From: Achromobacter sp. MYb9
GTDB lineage: Bacteria; Pseudomonadota; Gammaproteobacteria; Burkholderiales; Burkholderiaceae_B
DNA: 64,000 nucleotides
Direction of reading: 5' to 3'
Assembly: GCF_002975275.1 (NCBI RefSeq)
Contig: NZ_PCOQ01000003.1
Span: 308,254-372,253 of the forward strand
In this document: positions 1 to 8,552 of the stretch, piece by piece
How positions within the stretch are numbered: the first letter of the stretch is position 1
Layout of the letters: the number at the start of each line of letters is the position of its first letter
Position numbers and translations under genes: made by a program
The notes under the pieces: generated by a model
Seen by the model: only the letters and a program-made list of their open reading frames with translations
What the model was told of the DNA's origin: nothing
Databases searched by the model: none

Positions 1-1037
1 CCGGCGTTATCCGTGTCCAGGTCCCGCAGCTGCAGGGCCTGCAGCCCAAGGTTGCCCGACAGCGTGATGCGCGGATAGAAGTCGCCTTCGGCCACGCCAA
101 TCGCGGCCACCGCCGCATGCAGCGTGGCCTGCGCCCGGCGGATGTCGGGCCGGCGTTCGGCGAGTTCACTGGGCATGCCTACCGGCACCCGCACGGGACC
201 GCCCGGAATCGGCGCCACCGCCGCCAGCCGTTCGTGCAGCGCGTGGGGCGGTTGGTCCAGCAACAGCGCCAGCGCGTTCATCAACTGATCGACCCGCAGG
301 GTTAGCGAAGGGACCGCCGCCTCGATGGCCGCCGCCTGCGCGTCGGCCTGCGACACGTCCAGCTCCGTGGCGACGCCTTCGCGCTGGCGCAGGCGGGTCA
401 ATGCCAGGTTGCGGCTGGCGTTGTCCAACGTCTTGTTCAATACCGCCAACTGATTCTGCGCCCCGCGCAGCAGGATGTAGTTGCGCGCCGTTTCCGCGCG
501 GATCGACAAGACGACGCCGCGTTGCGCTTCCAGGGCGGCTTGCGACTGCGCGCCGGATTGTTCGACTTCGCGCCGGACTCGGCCCCACAGGTCCAGCTCC
601 CAGCTGGCATCCACGCTGGTTTGCCACAGGTTGAAGGACGATCGGCCGTTGCGGCCCGATGGATCGGCCAGGCCGGTCTCGCTGTTCTGGCCGCGTTGGT
701 AGCTGGCGCCGGCGCCCACCCGGGGCAGGGCGCCCGCTTCCGTGATGCCCAGCGCGGCCCGGCTTTGCCGCAGGTGCTCGTAGGCGATGCGTATGTCTAC
801 ATTGGCTGCGCCGGCTTCGGCGATCAATGCGGTCAGGGTTGGGTCGCCAAAACTGTCCCACCACGATGCGTTCAAGGCGTCTTGGACGGGCGCGCTGGGC
901 GCCGGCGTGGCGGTGGATGCGCGCCATTGCGCGGGCAATTGCGCTTGTGGCGCGACGAACTCGGGTTCGACCGCGCAACCGCCCAAGCCCAACAGCGTGA
1001 TAAGCAGCAGCGCGCGCGATGGCTGGCGGCGTTTCAT
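1..1037 (-). CDS. NodT-family outer-membrane efflux lipoprotein (3' end cut by window edge)
   Basis: Outer-membrane channel of a tripartite efflux pump, the TolC-like exit duct. Reading from the ATG at 1037 gives a lipoprotein signal (LLGLGGC lipobox, Cys near residue 21), then the usual OEP repeats: a WWDSFGDP-like motif, a WELDLWGRVRR motif, and later PSELAERRPDIRRAQ, all typical of the NodT family. The frame stays open to base 1, so about 345 residues are present out of the usual 460-490. Its ATG overlaps the TGA of the upstream adaptor gene (ATGA), so the two are translationally coupled. Substrate unknown. The family call is firm; the partner assignment follows from the operon. Confidence 0.93.
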   Translation of the reverse strand, partial: MKRRQPSRALLLITLLGLGGCAVEPEFVAPQAQLPAQWRASTATPAPSAPVQDALNASWWDSFGDPTLTALIAEAGAANVDIRIAYEHLRQSRAALGITEAGALPRVGAGASYQRGQNSETGLADPSGRNGRSSFNLWQTSVDASWELDLWGRVRREVEQSGAQSQAALEAQRGVVLSIRAETARNYILLRGAQNQLAVLNKTLDNASRNLALTRLRQREGVATELDVSQADAQAAAIEAAVPSLTLRVDQLMNALALLLDQPPHALHERLAAVAPIPGGPVRVPVGMPSELAERRPDIRRAQATLHAAVAAIGVAEGDFYPRITLSGNLGLQALQLRDLDTDNA

Positions 1038-2089
1038 TGCACGGCCTCCTGCAACGTTGCGACGGTGTCGACAACGGCTTCCACCGACATGCCGGCACGC
1101 AGCCGTGGCGTGGTGTCCGGCAGGGCGTCCAGCACGATCTTGACTGGCAGGCGCTGCGCCACCTTGGTGAAATTGCCGGTGGCATTGCTGGGCGCAACGG
1201 GAGAGAAACTCAACCCGGTGCCGGGCGCGATGCTCTGCACCCGACCGTGCAGCGGCGTGCCGGGGTAGGCGTCGACGGTAATCGTCGCGGTCTGGCCCGG
1301 CCGCATGTGGGTCAATTGCCGTTCGCGGAAGTTCGCCACCACATAGGCCTGCTGCAAAGGCACGACCGCAAGGATCGCCGTGCCAGGGCTGACATAGGCG
1401 CCCACGCGCAACGCGCGGCGGCCGATCGTGCCATCGATGGGCGAGGTGATCTGCGTGTACGACAGGTTCAGGTCGGCGCGGTCTTTCAAGGCTTGGGCGC
1501 GTTGCAAGCCGGCCCGCGCGGCATCGCGCTGCGCCAACAGCACGTCTTGCTGCTTGCGCGCGGCCTGCAGTGTGGCCAGGTGCTCGGCCTGCCGCGCCTG
1601 CGCCGTCTCCAGCCGGCTCTTGGCCTGTTCGAACACCTGTTGCGTGCCTGCACCTTCACTGGCCAGGCGACGATGGCGCTGGAGTTCGCTCTCGGCGAAG
1701 CGGATGTCTGCCAGATCGGCGCGGGTGACGGCGTGGGCCTGGTCGATCACGGCCTGCTGGCGTTCCAGCGTGGCGGAGGCGTTGGACAGCTGCGCGGCGG
1801 CAACGGCCAGGTCGGCGCGGGCGGCGGCCAACGCCGCCTGATAATCGCGGTCGTCGATGCGGGCCAGCAACTGGCCTTGCTTGACGTCCTGGTTATCGTC
1901 CACCAGCACGGCTTCGATGAAGCCGGAGACCTGCGGCGCGACGATGGTGTGGTCGGCGGTGATGGTGGCGTCGTCCGTGGACTCGGTGGAGGTCGACGCG
2001 GACCACGACCATCCGCCGTAGGCGAGCAGGCCCAGTGCGGCGAACGCCGCGGTGCGCGGAAGCAAAGTGCGAAATGAAGGTGTTGTCAT
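1034..2089 (-). CDS. HlyD/EmrA-type membrane fusion protein
   Basis: Periplasmic adaptor (351 residues) linking the inner-membrane MFS pump to the NodT channel. It has one N-terminal membrane anchor (residues about 8-30) followed by a barrel-sandwich lipoyl-like half (SGFIEAVLVDDNQDVKQGQLLARID), a long alpha-helical hairpin rich in Ala/Gln/Arg, and the second half with the SPIDGTIGRRALRVGAYVSPG motif of EmrA-like proteins. I chose the ATG at 2089, 13 bp after the pump stop codon; an upstream in-frame start at 2143 would overlap the pump gene. It lies between the pump and the channel in a three-gene operon. The adaptor role is well supported; the substrate is not known. Confidence 0.93.
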   Translation of the reverse strand: MTTPSFRTLLPRTAAFAALGLLAYGGWSWSASTSTESTDDATITADHTIVAPQVSGFIEAVLVDDNQDVKQGQLLARIDDRDYQAALAAARADLAVAAAQLSNASATLERQQAVIDQAHAVTRADLADIRFAESELQRHRRLASEGAGTQQVFEQAKSRLETAQARQAEHLATLQAARKQQDVLLAQRDAARAGLQRAQALKDRADLNLSYTQITSPIDGTIGRRALRVGAYVSPGTAILAVVPLQQAYVVANFRERQLTHMRPGQTATITVDAYPGTPLHGRVQSIAPGTGLSFSPVAPSNATGNFTKVAQRLPVKIVLDALPDTTPRLRAGMSVEAVVDTVATLQEAVQ

Positions 2090-2102
2090 AAGGGACTCGA
2101 TG

Positions 2103-3599
2103 TCAGGTTGCGGCGCGAGGCGGGTAGATCCGGGTCGCGACAAGGGGAATCAGAAGAATCAGCAGCACGGCCACGGCGGCCATGCACAGATAGAGATCGG
2201 CGGAGGTCATGACGGCGGCCTGCTCCTGCACGCGCCGGGACAGTCCGGCCACGCTTTCGCCGCCGATGCTCAAGGGGAAGTTGCCCAACTGGTCGGCCAG
2301 CTGGCTGGCGTGCGTGTTGCGGCGCCAGGTCGCCAGCGCGTCCAGCAGGCCGGTCGCGGCCACGGCGGCAAACCCCTTGATGGTGTTGAACCATGCGGAC
2401 GCATACGGGCCGTCCTGGGGCGCGAGGCCGCCGGTGGCCAGCATCAGCAAGGGGATGACGGCCATGGGTTGCGCGAAGATCTGCACGGCCTCCAGCAGAT
2501 AGAACTGGTCGCGCGACCAGACGGGCGTCAGTTGGGAGCCCAACACGCAGGAGGCGGCCAACAGCGACAGGCCGGCGGCCAGCACCCAGCGGCAATCGAC
2601 CTGCCGCAGATTGCACAGCGCGGCGACCAGCGGCAGCGCGACCAGTTGCGGCAGGCCCATCGTCAACAGCACGGGCGCGGTTTCCAGCGGCCGATAGCCG
2701 CGCAGTTGCGCGAGGAAACTGGCGGGTATCAGAATCACGCCCAACAGCACGATCAGGACGCCGCCCAGGGTCAGCAGGGCATGGCTCAGATTGCGGTTGC
2801 GCAAAAGCTGGATCTTGAAGAACGGCAGCGGATGAGACCACTCGTTGACCATGAAGAGCACCATCAACACTCCGCCCGCGCCCAGCAGGCCGGCGATCAA
2901 TGGCGAATTCAGCCAGTCCAGGCGGTCGCCTTGCAGCAGGCCGATGACCAGCATGGCCAGCGCCGGCGCGCCCAGCAGCAAGCCGCGCCGGTCGAACAGG
3001 CGAAACCGTTCCAGTTTGAGCGGGTCTTGCGGCAGGCCTTTCCAGACCGCGGCCATGGCCAGCAACGCGGGGCCGCAAACCAGCCAGAACGCCCAGCGCC
3101 AGCCCAGCACGTCGGTGCAGAAGGCGGCCAGCGGAATGCCAAGGCTGGGCGCGAACGTGGCCGTCAGCGCATAGCCGCCCAGGCCATACAGCTTGAGGTT
3201 GGGCGGAAGAAAGCGCAGCGCCACGGTCATCAGCATTGGCGGCAAGGCGCCGCCAGCCAGGCCTTGCAAGGTGCGCAGTAGCAGCAGCACGGGCAGGTTG
3301 GGAGCAAAGGGGCACAGCGCGCCGAACAGCGTGAAGGCGCCAAGGGCCGCGACGGTGAACCGGCGTAGCGAAAACGTGACCGAGCACCATGGGGCGAAAG
3401 CCATCGCGCAGACCGAGGCGGCGGCATAGACCGCGACGAACCAGGTGCCCTGGTCGACGCTGATGCCGAGCGCGCCGCGGATGTCGGGAAGCGCCATCTT
3501 GGTGACGTTCTCGTTGAGGCCGGCCAGGATGACGGCCAGCAGCACGCCGGATAGACCGGTCAGGATGCGCCGGCCAAAGGCCGATGAGGGAGACTGCAT
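2103..3599 (-). CDS. DHA2-family MFS efflux pump (EmrB-like)
   Basis: Inner-membrane proton-driven drug exporter of 498 residues with about 14 hydrophobic segments, as in the DHA2 (EmrB/QacA) family. The first helix carries the LNENVTKMALPDIRGALG motif and the stretch ending DQGTWFVAVY matches the family motif seen after helix 1. It is the first gene of the pump-adaptor-channel operon. The ATG at 3599 follows an AAGG element ten bases upstream; an in-frame start at 3629 is possible. No dedicated regulator is adjacent: the next gene upstream, on the other strand, is a DUF4148 protein. Substrates are probably lipophilic drugs or metabolites, by family only. Confidence 0.9.
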   Translation of the reverse strand: MQSPSSAFGRRILTGLSGVLLAVILAGLNENVTKMALPDIRGALGISVDQGTWFVAVYAAASVCAMAFAPWCSVTFSLRRFTVAALGAFTLFGALCPFAPNLPVLLLLRTLQGLAGGALPPMLMTVALRFLPPNLKLYGLGGYALTATFAPSLGIPLAAFCTDVLGWRWAFWLVCGPALLAMAAVWKGLPQDPLKLERFRLFDRRGLLLGAPALAMLVIGLLQGDRLDWLNSPLIAGLLGAGGVLMVLFMVNEWSHPLPFFKIQLLRNRNLSHALLTLGGVLIVLLGVILIPASFLAQLRGYRPLETAPVLLTMGLPQLVALPLVAALCNLRQVDCRWVLAAGLSLLAASCVLGSQLTPVWSRDQFYLLEAVQIFAQPMAVIPLLMLATGGLAPQDGPYASAWFNTIKGFAAVAATGLLDALATWRRNTHASQLADQLGNFPLSIGGESVAGLSRRVQEQAAVMTSADLYLCMAAVAVLLILLIPLVATRIYPPRAAT

Positions 3600-3820
3600 G
3601 GGAATAGCGCCTTGGAAGACAGGAGCCATTCAGTCTAGGGAGATGCGTCCTTATGAAACACCGGGCGCGGCGCAACGCAGGCTTGCGCCGCGTGCAAGGC
3701 TGGCGCATGCCGGCGGAGCGGGGCTTGCATGCAGGACAACACTGGATTGCGCGACAGGGGATTTATCGCGGCGGGCGTTCGGACGACCATGGCGGCACTT
3801 GATCACCGCAAAGGAATTCC

Positions 3821-4213
3821 ATGAACACATTTCACCTATCCACCCTTGCCCTGTGCCTGGCCTTCATGGGCGGCGCCGCGCACGCTGACGGCAAGACGCG
3901 CGAACAGGTGCGCGCCGAATTGATGGAGGCCAAGGCACAGGGCCTGGTCACGTATGGCGAACAGCAGTATCCCGTCGATGTGCCGGCCACGGAAACGAAG
4001 ACCGCCCGCCAGGTTCGCGACGAACTGGCGGCCGCCCGCGCGGCAGGCCTGGTGACGTTCGGTGAACTGGACTATCCGCCCGACGTTGCCGCGTCCACGG
4101 GCAAGACGCGCGAGCAGGTGCAGGCCGAGCTGCGCGAAGCCCGCGCACGCGGGCTGATGAAGTCGGGCGAGCTGGACTATCCGCCGGTAGCGTCTGATTT
4201 GTCCGCGAAATAA
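3821..4213 (+). CDS. Exported protein with three DUF4148-like repeats
   Basis: A 130-residue protein with a clear Sec signal peptide (cleavage after about AHA, residue 22). The mature part is three tandem copies of a 25-35 residue unit of the form KTREQVRAEL...A.GLVTYGE..YP, starting near residues 25, 61 and 92. This unit is the core of DUF4148, a family of small periplasmic proteins common in Burkholderiales and usually carrying one copy. The function of the family is unknown. The 3' end overlaps by 37 bp the end of the convergent AraC gene. A GGAATTCC sequence lies just before the ATG, with AAAGGAA as a likely ribosome-binding site. Confidence 0.85.
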   Translation: MNTFHLSTLALCLAFMGGAAHADGKTREQVRAELMEAKAQGLVTYGEQQYPVDVPATETKTARQVRDELAAARAAGLVTFGELDYPPDVAASTGKTREQVQAELREARARGLMKSGELDYPPVASDLSAK

Positions 4214-4974
4214 CGGGCAGGCGTCTTGCCCAGCGTTTTCTTGAACATCGTGATGAACGCGCTGACCGATTCGTAGCCCAGGTCTTCGGCAGTGCGTTGC
4301 ACGGACACGCCGGCCGACAAGCGTTGCAGGGCCAGGATGATGTGCAGTTGCTGGCGCCACCGTCCGAAGCTCATGCCGACTTCCTGTTGCACCAGGCGAG
4401 CCAGCGTGCGTTCGCTCATGGCGACACGCTTGCCCCATTGCGCGACCGTGCTGCGGTCGGCCGGGTCCGCGTCCAGCGCGTCGGCGATCTGACGCAGGCG
4501 TGGGTGTTGGGAAATCGGCAGGTGCAGGTGTTCGGTCGGCATGTGCGTCAACTGTTCGACCAGCACGTCCGCCAGCTGGCGATTGGCGGGCGTGGCGGCC
4601 TCCGTGGTCGGCAAGTGGGCCAGATGCACGAGCAATTCCCGCACCAGCGGCGTGACCGCCAGCGTGCAGCATTGGGCAGGCAAGCCGGGGACATCGGCGG
4701 GAACGAATAGAAAACAGACGCGCCCGTTCGCCGTGACGCGATTACTGTGCGGCACGCCGCCTGGAATCCAGACGGCGCACTGAGGCGGCACCATCCACAG
4801 CCCTTGCGCCACCGAGCAAGTCACGCCGCCGCGCAGCGCCAGCACCAACTGCCCCATGTGGTGGCGATGCGTGGGGGATTCGTTGTCTTGATCTGCTGCG
4901 TCCACGGGCATCGCGAACGTCCGTTGCGCCGGGGAATCGGTGTCGAAGGGCGGGGGCGGATAGTAGTGGCGCAT
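4177..4974 (-). CDS. AraC-family regulator, NimR-like
   Basis: A 265-residue transcription factor. The N-terminal half is a cupin-like AraC ligand-binding domain (HRHHMGQLVLALRGGVTC). The C-terminal half holds two helix-turn-helix motifs (STVAQWGKRVAMSERTLARL, then VQRTAEDLGYESVSAFITMF) and ends with the typical FKKTLGKTPARYF. It is divergent from a CynX/NimT-type MFS gene 105 bp away, the same arrangement as E. coli nimR-nimT, and its length is close to NimR. I chose the ATG at 4974; the open frame continues to 5118 but that would cover the start of the divergent gene. Regulation of the adjacent exporter is inferred from the layout. Confidence 0.85.
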   Translation of the reverse strand: MRHYYPPPPFDTDSPAQRTFAMPVDAADQDNESPTHRHHMGQLVLALRGGVTCSVAQGLWMVPPQCAVWIPGGVPHSNRVTANGRVCFLFVPADVPGLPAQCCTLAVTPLVRELLVHLAHLPTTEAATPANRQLADVLVEQLTHMPTEHLHLPISQHPRLRQIADALDADPADRSTVAQWGKRVAMSERTLARLVQQEVGMSFGRWRQQLHIILALQRLSAGVSVQRTAEDLGYESVSAFITMFKKTLGKTPARYFADKSDATGG

Positions 4975-5079
4975 GGGCGGCGCAGGGAAGGCTACGGGAA
5001 GATCGGGAATGGCGGAATTTAGGGATAGTTTGTCATTGTCTCGAAATTCGGTAAAGCGGCGAATGCGTAAGCTGGCGGC

Positions 5080-6312
5080 ATGACTCGAATTCCCGCTTCC
5101 TTTCGTCCCGGCGCCCATCCGGTGTGGCTTATCGCAGGCATGCTTTGCATCGCGATGGCGTTGCGTGCGCCGGTGACCGGCGTGGCCCCGCTGATCGGCA
5201 TGATCCGGGAACAGCTGGGCCTGTCGTCGACCGCGGCCGGCATGCTGATCACGTTGCCGCTGCTGGCATTCGCGGTGGTGTCGCTGTTCGCGGCGGGGCT
5301 GGCGCGCCGTTTCGGGCTTGAACGCGCGTTGTTCGGCGCGCTGCTGCTGATCGCGTTCGGCATCGTCGCGCGCACGCAGGGCGCGGCCTGGGGGCTGTAT
5401 GCGGGCACGGCCATCATCGGTTCCGGCATCGCGATCGGCAATGTGCTGCTGCCCAGCCTGGTCAAGCGTGACTTTCCGCAGCGCGTGGCGGGCCTGACGT
5501 CGGCCTATGTGCTGACCATGAGCGTCGCCGCCGGCGTGGCTTCGGCCATCGCTATCCCGTTGGCCGGCCTGTCGGCGGGCGGCTGGCGCTTTTCGACACT
5601 GTGCCTGCTGGCGCTACCCGTCGTCAGCCTGTTGCTTTGGCTACCGCAGTTGTCCCATCACACGGCGCCCGCGTCGACCACGACGCATGCGCCGCATGGC
5701 GGCCGCCTGTGGCGTTCGCCGTTGGCCTGGCAGGTGACGCTCTACCTGGGCATCAATTCCTTCGTGTTCTACGTCGCCGTGAGCTGGCTGCCCGCCATCT
5801 TGCAAGATGCTGGCTATTCGGCCGAGCGTGCCGGCTCGCTGCATGGGTTGCTGCAACTGATGTCGGCCGGGCCTGCCTTATTCCTGGCGCCGGTGGTAAG
5901 CCGCTTGAAGGATCAGCGCGGCGCGGCGTTTTGCTCGGCGGCGTCGTCGTTCGTTGCCCTGGCTGGCCTGATCGCGATGCCGGCCTGGGCCACGCTATGG
6001 ATCGTGCTGCTGGGCCTGGGCACCGGCGGGGGCATCATTCTGGGGCTGGCGTTCGTGGGCTTGCGGGCCAGCCATGCGCAGCAGGCCGCGGCGCTGTCCG
6101 GCATGGCGCAGTGCGTGGGCTATCTGTTCGCGGCGACCGGGCCGGCCCTGATGGGGGCGCTGCACGACAGGCTGAATAGCTGGAGCGTGGCGCTGGGAGC
6201 CTGCGCCGCGCTCTGCGTGGCGATGGCCATCATCGGCCTGTATGCCGGTCGCGCCATGCAGATTGGCGGATTCCGCGAGCATGCGGCGCCTACCGCGACA
6301 GCCGCGCAATAA
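5080..6312 (+). CDS. MFS transporter, CynX/NimT family
   Basis: A 410-residue, 12-helix inner-membrane transporter. The opening ALRAPVTGVAPLIGMIREQLGLSSTAAGMLITLPLLAF is the hallmark of the CynX/NimT branch of the MFS, which includes the E. coli cyanate transporter-like proteins and the 2-nitroimidazole exporter NimT. The divergent AraC gene supports a NimT-like rather than CynX-like role, because cynX normally sits with cynT and cynS. The gene ends 15 bp before the convergent emfourin gene. The exact substrate is not established by sequence. Confidence 0.85.
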   Translation: MTRIPASFRPGAHPVWLIAGMLCIAMALRAPVTGVAPLIGMIREQLGLSSTAAGMLITLPLLAFAVVSLFAAGLARRFGLERALFGALLLIAFGIVARTQGAAWGLYAGTAIIGSGIAIGNVLLPSLVKRDFPQRVAGLTSAYVLTMSVAAGVASAIAIPLAGLSAGGWRFSTLCLLALPVVSLLLWLPQLSHHTAPASTTTHAPHGGRLWRSPLAWQVTLYLGINSFVFYVAVSWLPAILQDAGYSAERAGSLHGLLQLMSAGPALFLAPVVSRLKDQRGAAFCSAASSFVALAGLIAMPAWATLWIVLLGLGTGGGIILGLAFVGLRASHAQQAAALSGMAQCVGYLFAATGPALMGALHDRLNSWSVALGACAALCVAMAIIGLYAGRAMQIGGFREHAAPTATAAQ

Positions 6313-6327
6313 CGGCCTGGCAGGCAC

Positions 6328-6657
6328 TTACACCGCGCCGGCGTGGGCTTTCCACAGACGGACCAGCGTGTCGGGCGCATCCGCTTCCGGCACGTCGAAA
6401 CTGACGGCCGTCTGGTCGTCCCGGTCCATTACCATTTCAATGTGAAAGTAGCGCTGGTCGCCACCCGCTTGCCCGCATTCGGGCACGGCTTTAGGCGCGG
6501 CGCGTTGCAGCGCGTCGGACACGTCCTGGCGTACCCCGGGCGAGCAGGTCGACAAGTTGATGCTGCGGGGCTGCGACAGGGCGGGCAGGTACGCCAGGCC
6601 GCCTTCGCGGCTTAGCCGCACCAGCAGCACCAGGTCCAGCGGCGGCAGATCGATCAT
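6328..6657 (-). CDS. Emfourin-like protease inhibitor
   Basis: A 109-residue cytoplasmic protein with no signal peptide (MIDLPPLDLVLLVRLSREGG at the start). It directly follows the M4 protease gene and its ATG overlaps that gene's TGA (ATGA). In Serratia, protealysin is co-transcribed with emfourin, a small protein that inhibits it, and this gene matches in size, position and start-stop overlap. The identity is inferred from that context and from the general character of the sequence (a central stretch with FHIEMVMDRDDQTAVSFDVPE). It presumably restrains the protease inside the producing cell. The frame upstream of 6657 lies within the protease gene and is not used. Confidence 0.75.
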   Translation of the reverse strand: MIDLPPLDLVLLVRLSREGGLAYLPALSQPRSINLSTCSPGVRQDVSDALQRAAPKAVPECGQAGGDQRYFHIEMVMDRDDQTAVSFDVPEADAPDTLVRLWKAHAGAV

Positions 6658-7718
6658 GACAGGACTCCCACGGCGGCCCACGCCTTTGCGATGGCTTGCT
6701 GCACGGCTGCGCCCTGGCGTTCGGCGGCGACCGTCAGCGTCAGCGCGGCGAAGGCCTTGAAGTCGGCATCGTGACGCAGGCGCTTGTCGCACAGCGTGTC
6801 GTACCAGACTTGCCCCGCGCCTTTCCACGCCGGCCCGTCCAGCGCGGTGGCGGCCAGGAAGAAGGCGCGGTTGGGGATGCCGGAATTGATGTGGACGCCG
6901 CCGTTGTCGCGCGGCGTGTCGGCGTAATCGCGCATGTGCGCGGGCTGAGGGTCCTTGCCCAACAGCGGGTCGTCATAGGCGCTGCCGGGTTCCGCCATGG
7001 AGCGCAGCGCGCGGGCGTTGATGCTCTCGGTGAACAGGCCGGCGCCCACCAGCCAGTCCGCCTGCCTGGCGGTCTGGCCCAGCGCGTACTGCTTGACCAG
7101 CGCGCCGAAGACGTCGCACAGCGATTCGTTCAGCGCACCGGGCTGGCCCTGGTAAAGCAGGCCGGCCTCGGTGTCGATCACGCCGTGCGTCAGTTCGTGG
7201 CCGATGATGTCCACCGCGATCGTGAAGCGGTTGAAGACTTCGCCGTCACCGTCGCCGAACACCATCTGCGCGCCGTTCCAGAACGCGTTGTCGTAGTCTT
7301 CGCCGTAGTGCACGGTGCCGACCAGCGGCAGGCCATGGCCGTCGATGGAGTGGCGTTTGTACACGTCCCAGAACAGCTTGTAGGTGGCGCCCAGATGCGC
7401 GTAGGCCTCATCCACGGCGGGGTCGCCGCTGGCTGGCCGGCCTTCGGCGCGCGCCAGCGTGCCTGGCAGGGTCGTGGTGTTGTCGGCGTCATGCACCGCG
7501 CGTTGCGGGGTGCCGGGGGGCGCGGCGTGACGCCCCGGGGCCAGCGTGGCGCGTGGCGGTTGCCCGGCCATTTCGCGCAAGCCGCGCTGTTGCTGGTCGA
7601 TGATGAGCGTTTTGACGGCGGGCATGCTGACGCGGGCATCGGCATGTTGCGCCAGGCGGTCCAGCACATAGGGCGGGATCACGCCAATCAGGGGAGTGGA
7701 CTCGGAAGGACGTGGCAT
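6654..7718 (-). CDS. M4 (thermolysin-like) metalloprotease, protealysin type
   Basis: A 354-residue zinc endopeptidase. The HELTH motif (residues 174-178) supplies two zinc-binding His and the catalytic Glu, with the third ligand Glu in NESLCDVFG (about 198); the substrate-side motif GGVHINSGIPNRAFF is also present. There is no signal peptide. A short N-terminal propeptide contains IPPYVLDRLAQH, the PPY motif that marks the protealysin group, in contrast to the long FTP-type propeptide of thermolysin. The ATG at 7718 was chosen to place this motif near residue 15. An inverted repeat (7740-7759) lies in the upstream leader. How such signal-less enzymes are released is not known from this sequence. 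Confidence 0.92.
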   Translation of the reverse strand: MPRPSESTPLIGVIPPYVLDRLAQHADARVSMPAVKTLIIDQQQRGLREMAGQPPRATLAPGRHAAPPGTPQRAVHDADNTTTLPGTLARAEGRPASGDPAVDEAYAHLGATYKLFWDVYKRHSIDGHGLPLVGTVHYGEDYDNAFWNGAQMVFGDGDGEVFNRFTIAVDIIGHELTHGVIDTEAGLLYQGQPGALNESLCDVFGALVKQYALGQTARQADWLVGAGLFTESINARALRSMAEPGSAYDDPLLGKDPQPAHMRDYADTPRDNGGVHINSGIPNRAFFLAATALDGPAWKGAGQVWYDTLCDKRLRHDADFKAFAALTLTVAAERQGAAVQQAIAKAWAAVGVLS

Positions 7719-7904
7719 AGTCGGTCTCTGTCGTGGCTGCCGCGCCAGTGGTGGCGCGGTGCAGCACAACTACGGTAGCAGATGGCCTTGCCCTGCGGAC
7801 GTAACAGTGTGCGGCCTGATGCGAGCGCTGCCTACGCGATGGCGGCTCGACACGGAAGCGCCGGCCCGGTAAGGTTGCCCGCTTCTGAATCTGCTGTTTT
7901 TGAC

Positions 7905-8552
7905 ATGTCATTGACCCCCTACCGCATTCAATCCATCGGCTTGACCGATACGCATCTGTTGTTGACGCTGGCCAATGGCCACGTGCTGTCCGAGCCGATC
8001 ACGCGCTACATCCGGCTGGAGAAAGCGACGCCCGCGCAACGCGAGCAATGGCAATCGGTGGATGATGGCTTTGGGGTGGTCTGGCCCGCGCTGCTGACGC
8101 CTTCGGCCCAAGGCATGCTCAACGTGCTGGACCTGCTTTGGGACCAACGCTATGAACAGGCGATGGCCGCGCTGGCCGCGGCCGAATGGAAGCTGGACCG
8201 CCTGCCGCTTGCCGACCAGGAACTGGTGGCGCTATGGCGCATGGAAGCCGACATCAATAACGGCGGCTTCATGCAGTTCCTGTGCAATTGGGGCGACCCG
8301 ACCTGCCAGTTGGCCTTGCAGGCCCTGCGCAAGGTGGGCGCGACCAACATGTTGGCCGTGCTGTCGCGCATGCGCGCGCTGATCGACCGTTTCGAGGCCT
8401 TGCCCGAGGTGGTGGCGCTGAACGATATCTACGGCGCCATGACCGATGCGGAGCAAGAAGAGATGGAGTCGCTGGACCATGCGTTCTGGGACTACCCAGA
8501 TGTGTTGTCGCGGCTGGGGTTGCAGTACTACGGCGTGAAGATCGTGCCCTGA
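7905..8552 (+). CDS. DUF2442-DUF4375 fusion protein, function unknown
   Basis: A 215-residue soluble protein. Residues 1-65 resemble DUF2442 (LLLTLANGHVLSEPITRYIRL, ending GFGVVWPAL), a small beta-rich fold also found beside toxin-antitoxin genes. Residues about 85-210 resemble DUF4375/DMP19, with the signature NNGGFMQFLCNWGD and a helical C-terminus. DMP19 in Neisseria has been described as a DNA mimic, but acidic mimicry is not evident here. The ATG at 7905 was preferred over an upstream in-frame start at 7782 because the extra residues have no domain character. It is convergent with, and overlaps by 25 bp, the racemase-like gene. Confidence 0.72.
   Translation: MSLTPYRIQSIGLTDTHLLLTLANGHVLSEPITRYIRLEKATPAQREQWQSVDDGFGVVWPALLTPSAQGMLNVLDLLWDQRYEQAMAALAAAEWKLDRLPLADQELVALWRMEADINNGGFMQFLCNWGDPTCQLALQALRKVGATNMLAVLSRMRALIDRFEALPEVVALNDIYGAMTDAEQEEMESLDHAFWDYPDVLSRLGLQYYGVKIVP

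Noticed and set aside
2052..3281. Plus-strand frame of 409 residues opposite the MFS pump
   Set aside because: Gln/His/Gly-rich shadow of the pump gene.
7740..7759. CCGCGCCA/TGGCGCGG hairpin in the leader of the M4 protease gene as an attenuator or riboswitch
   Set aside because: A GC-rich stem alone in GC-rich DNA, with no conserved riboswitch features.
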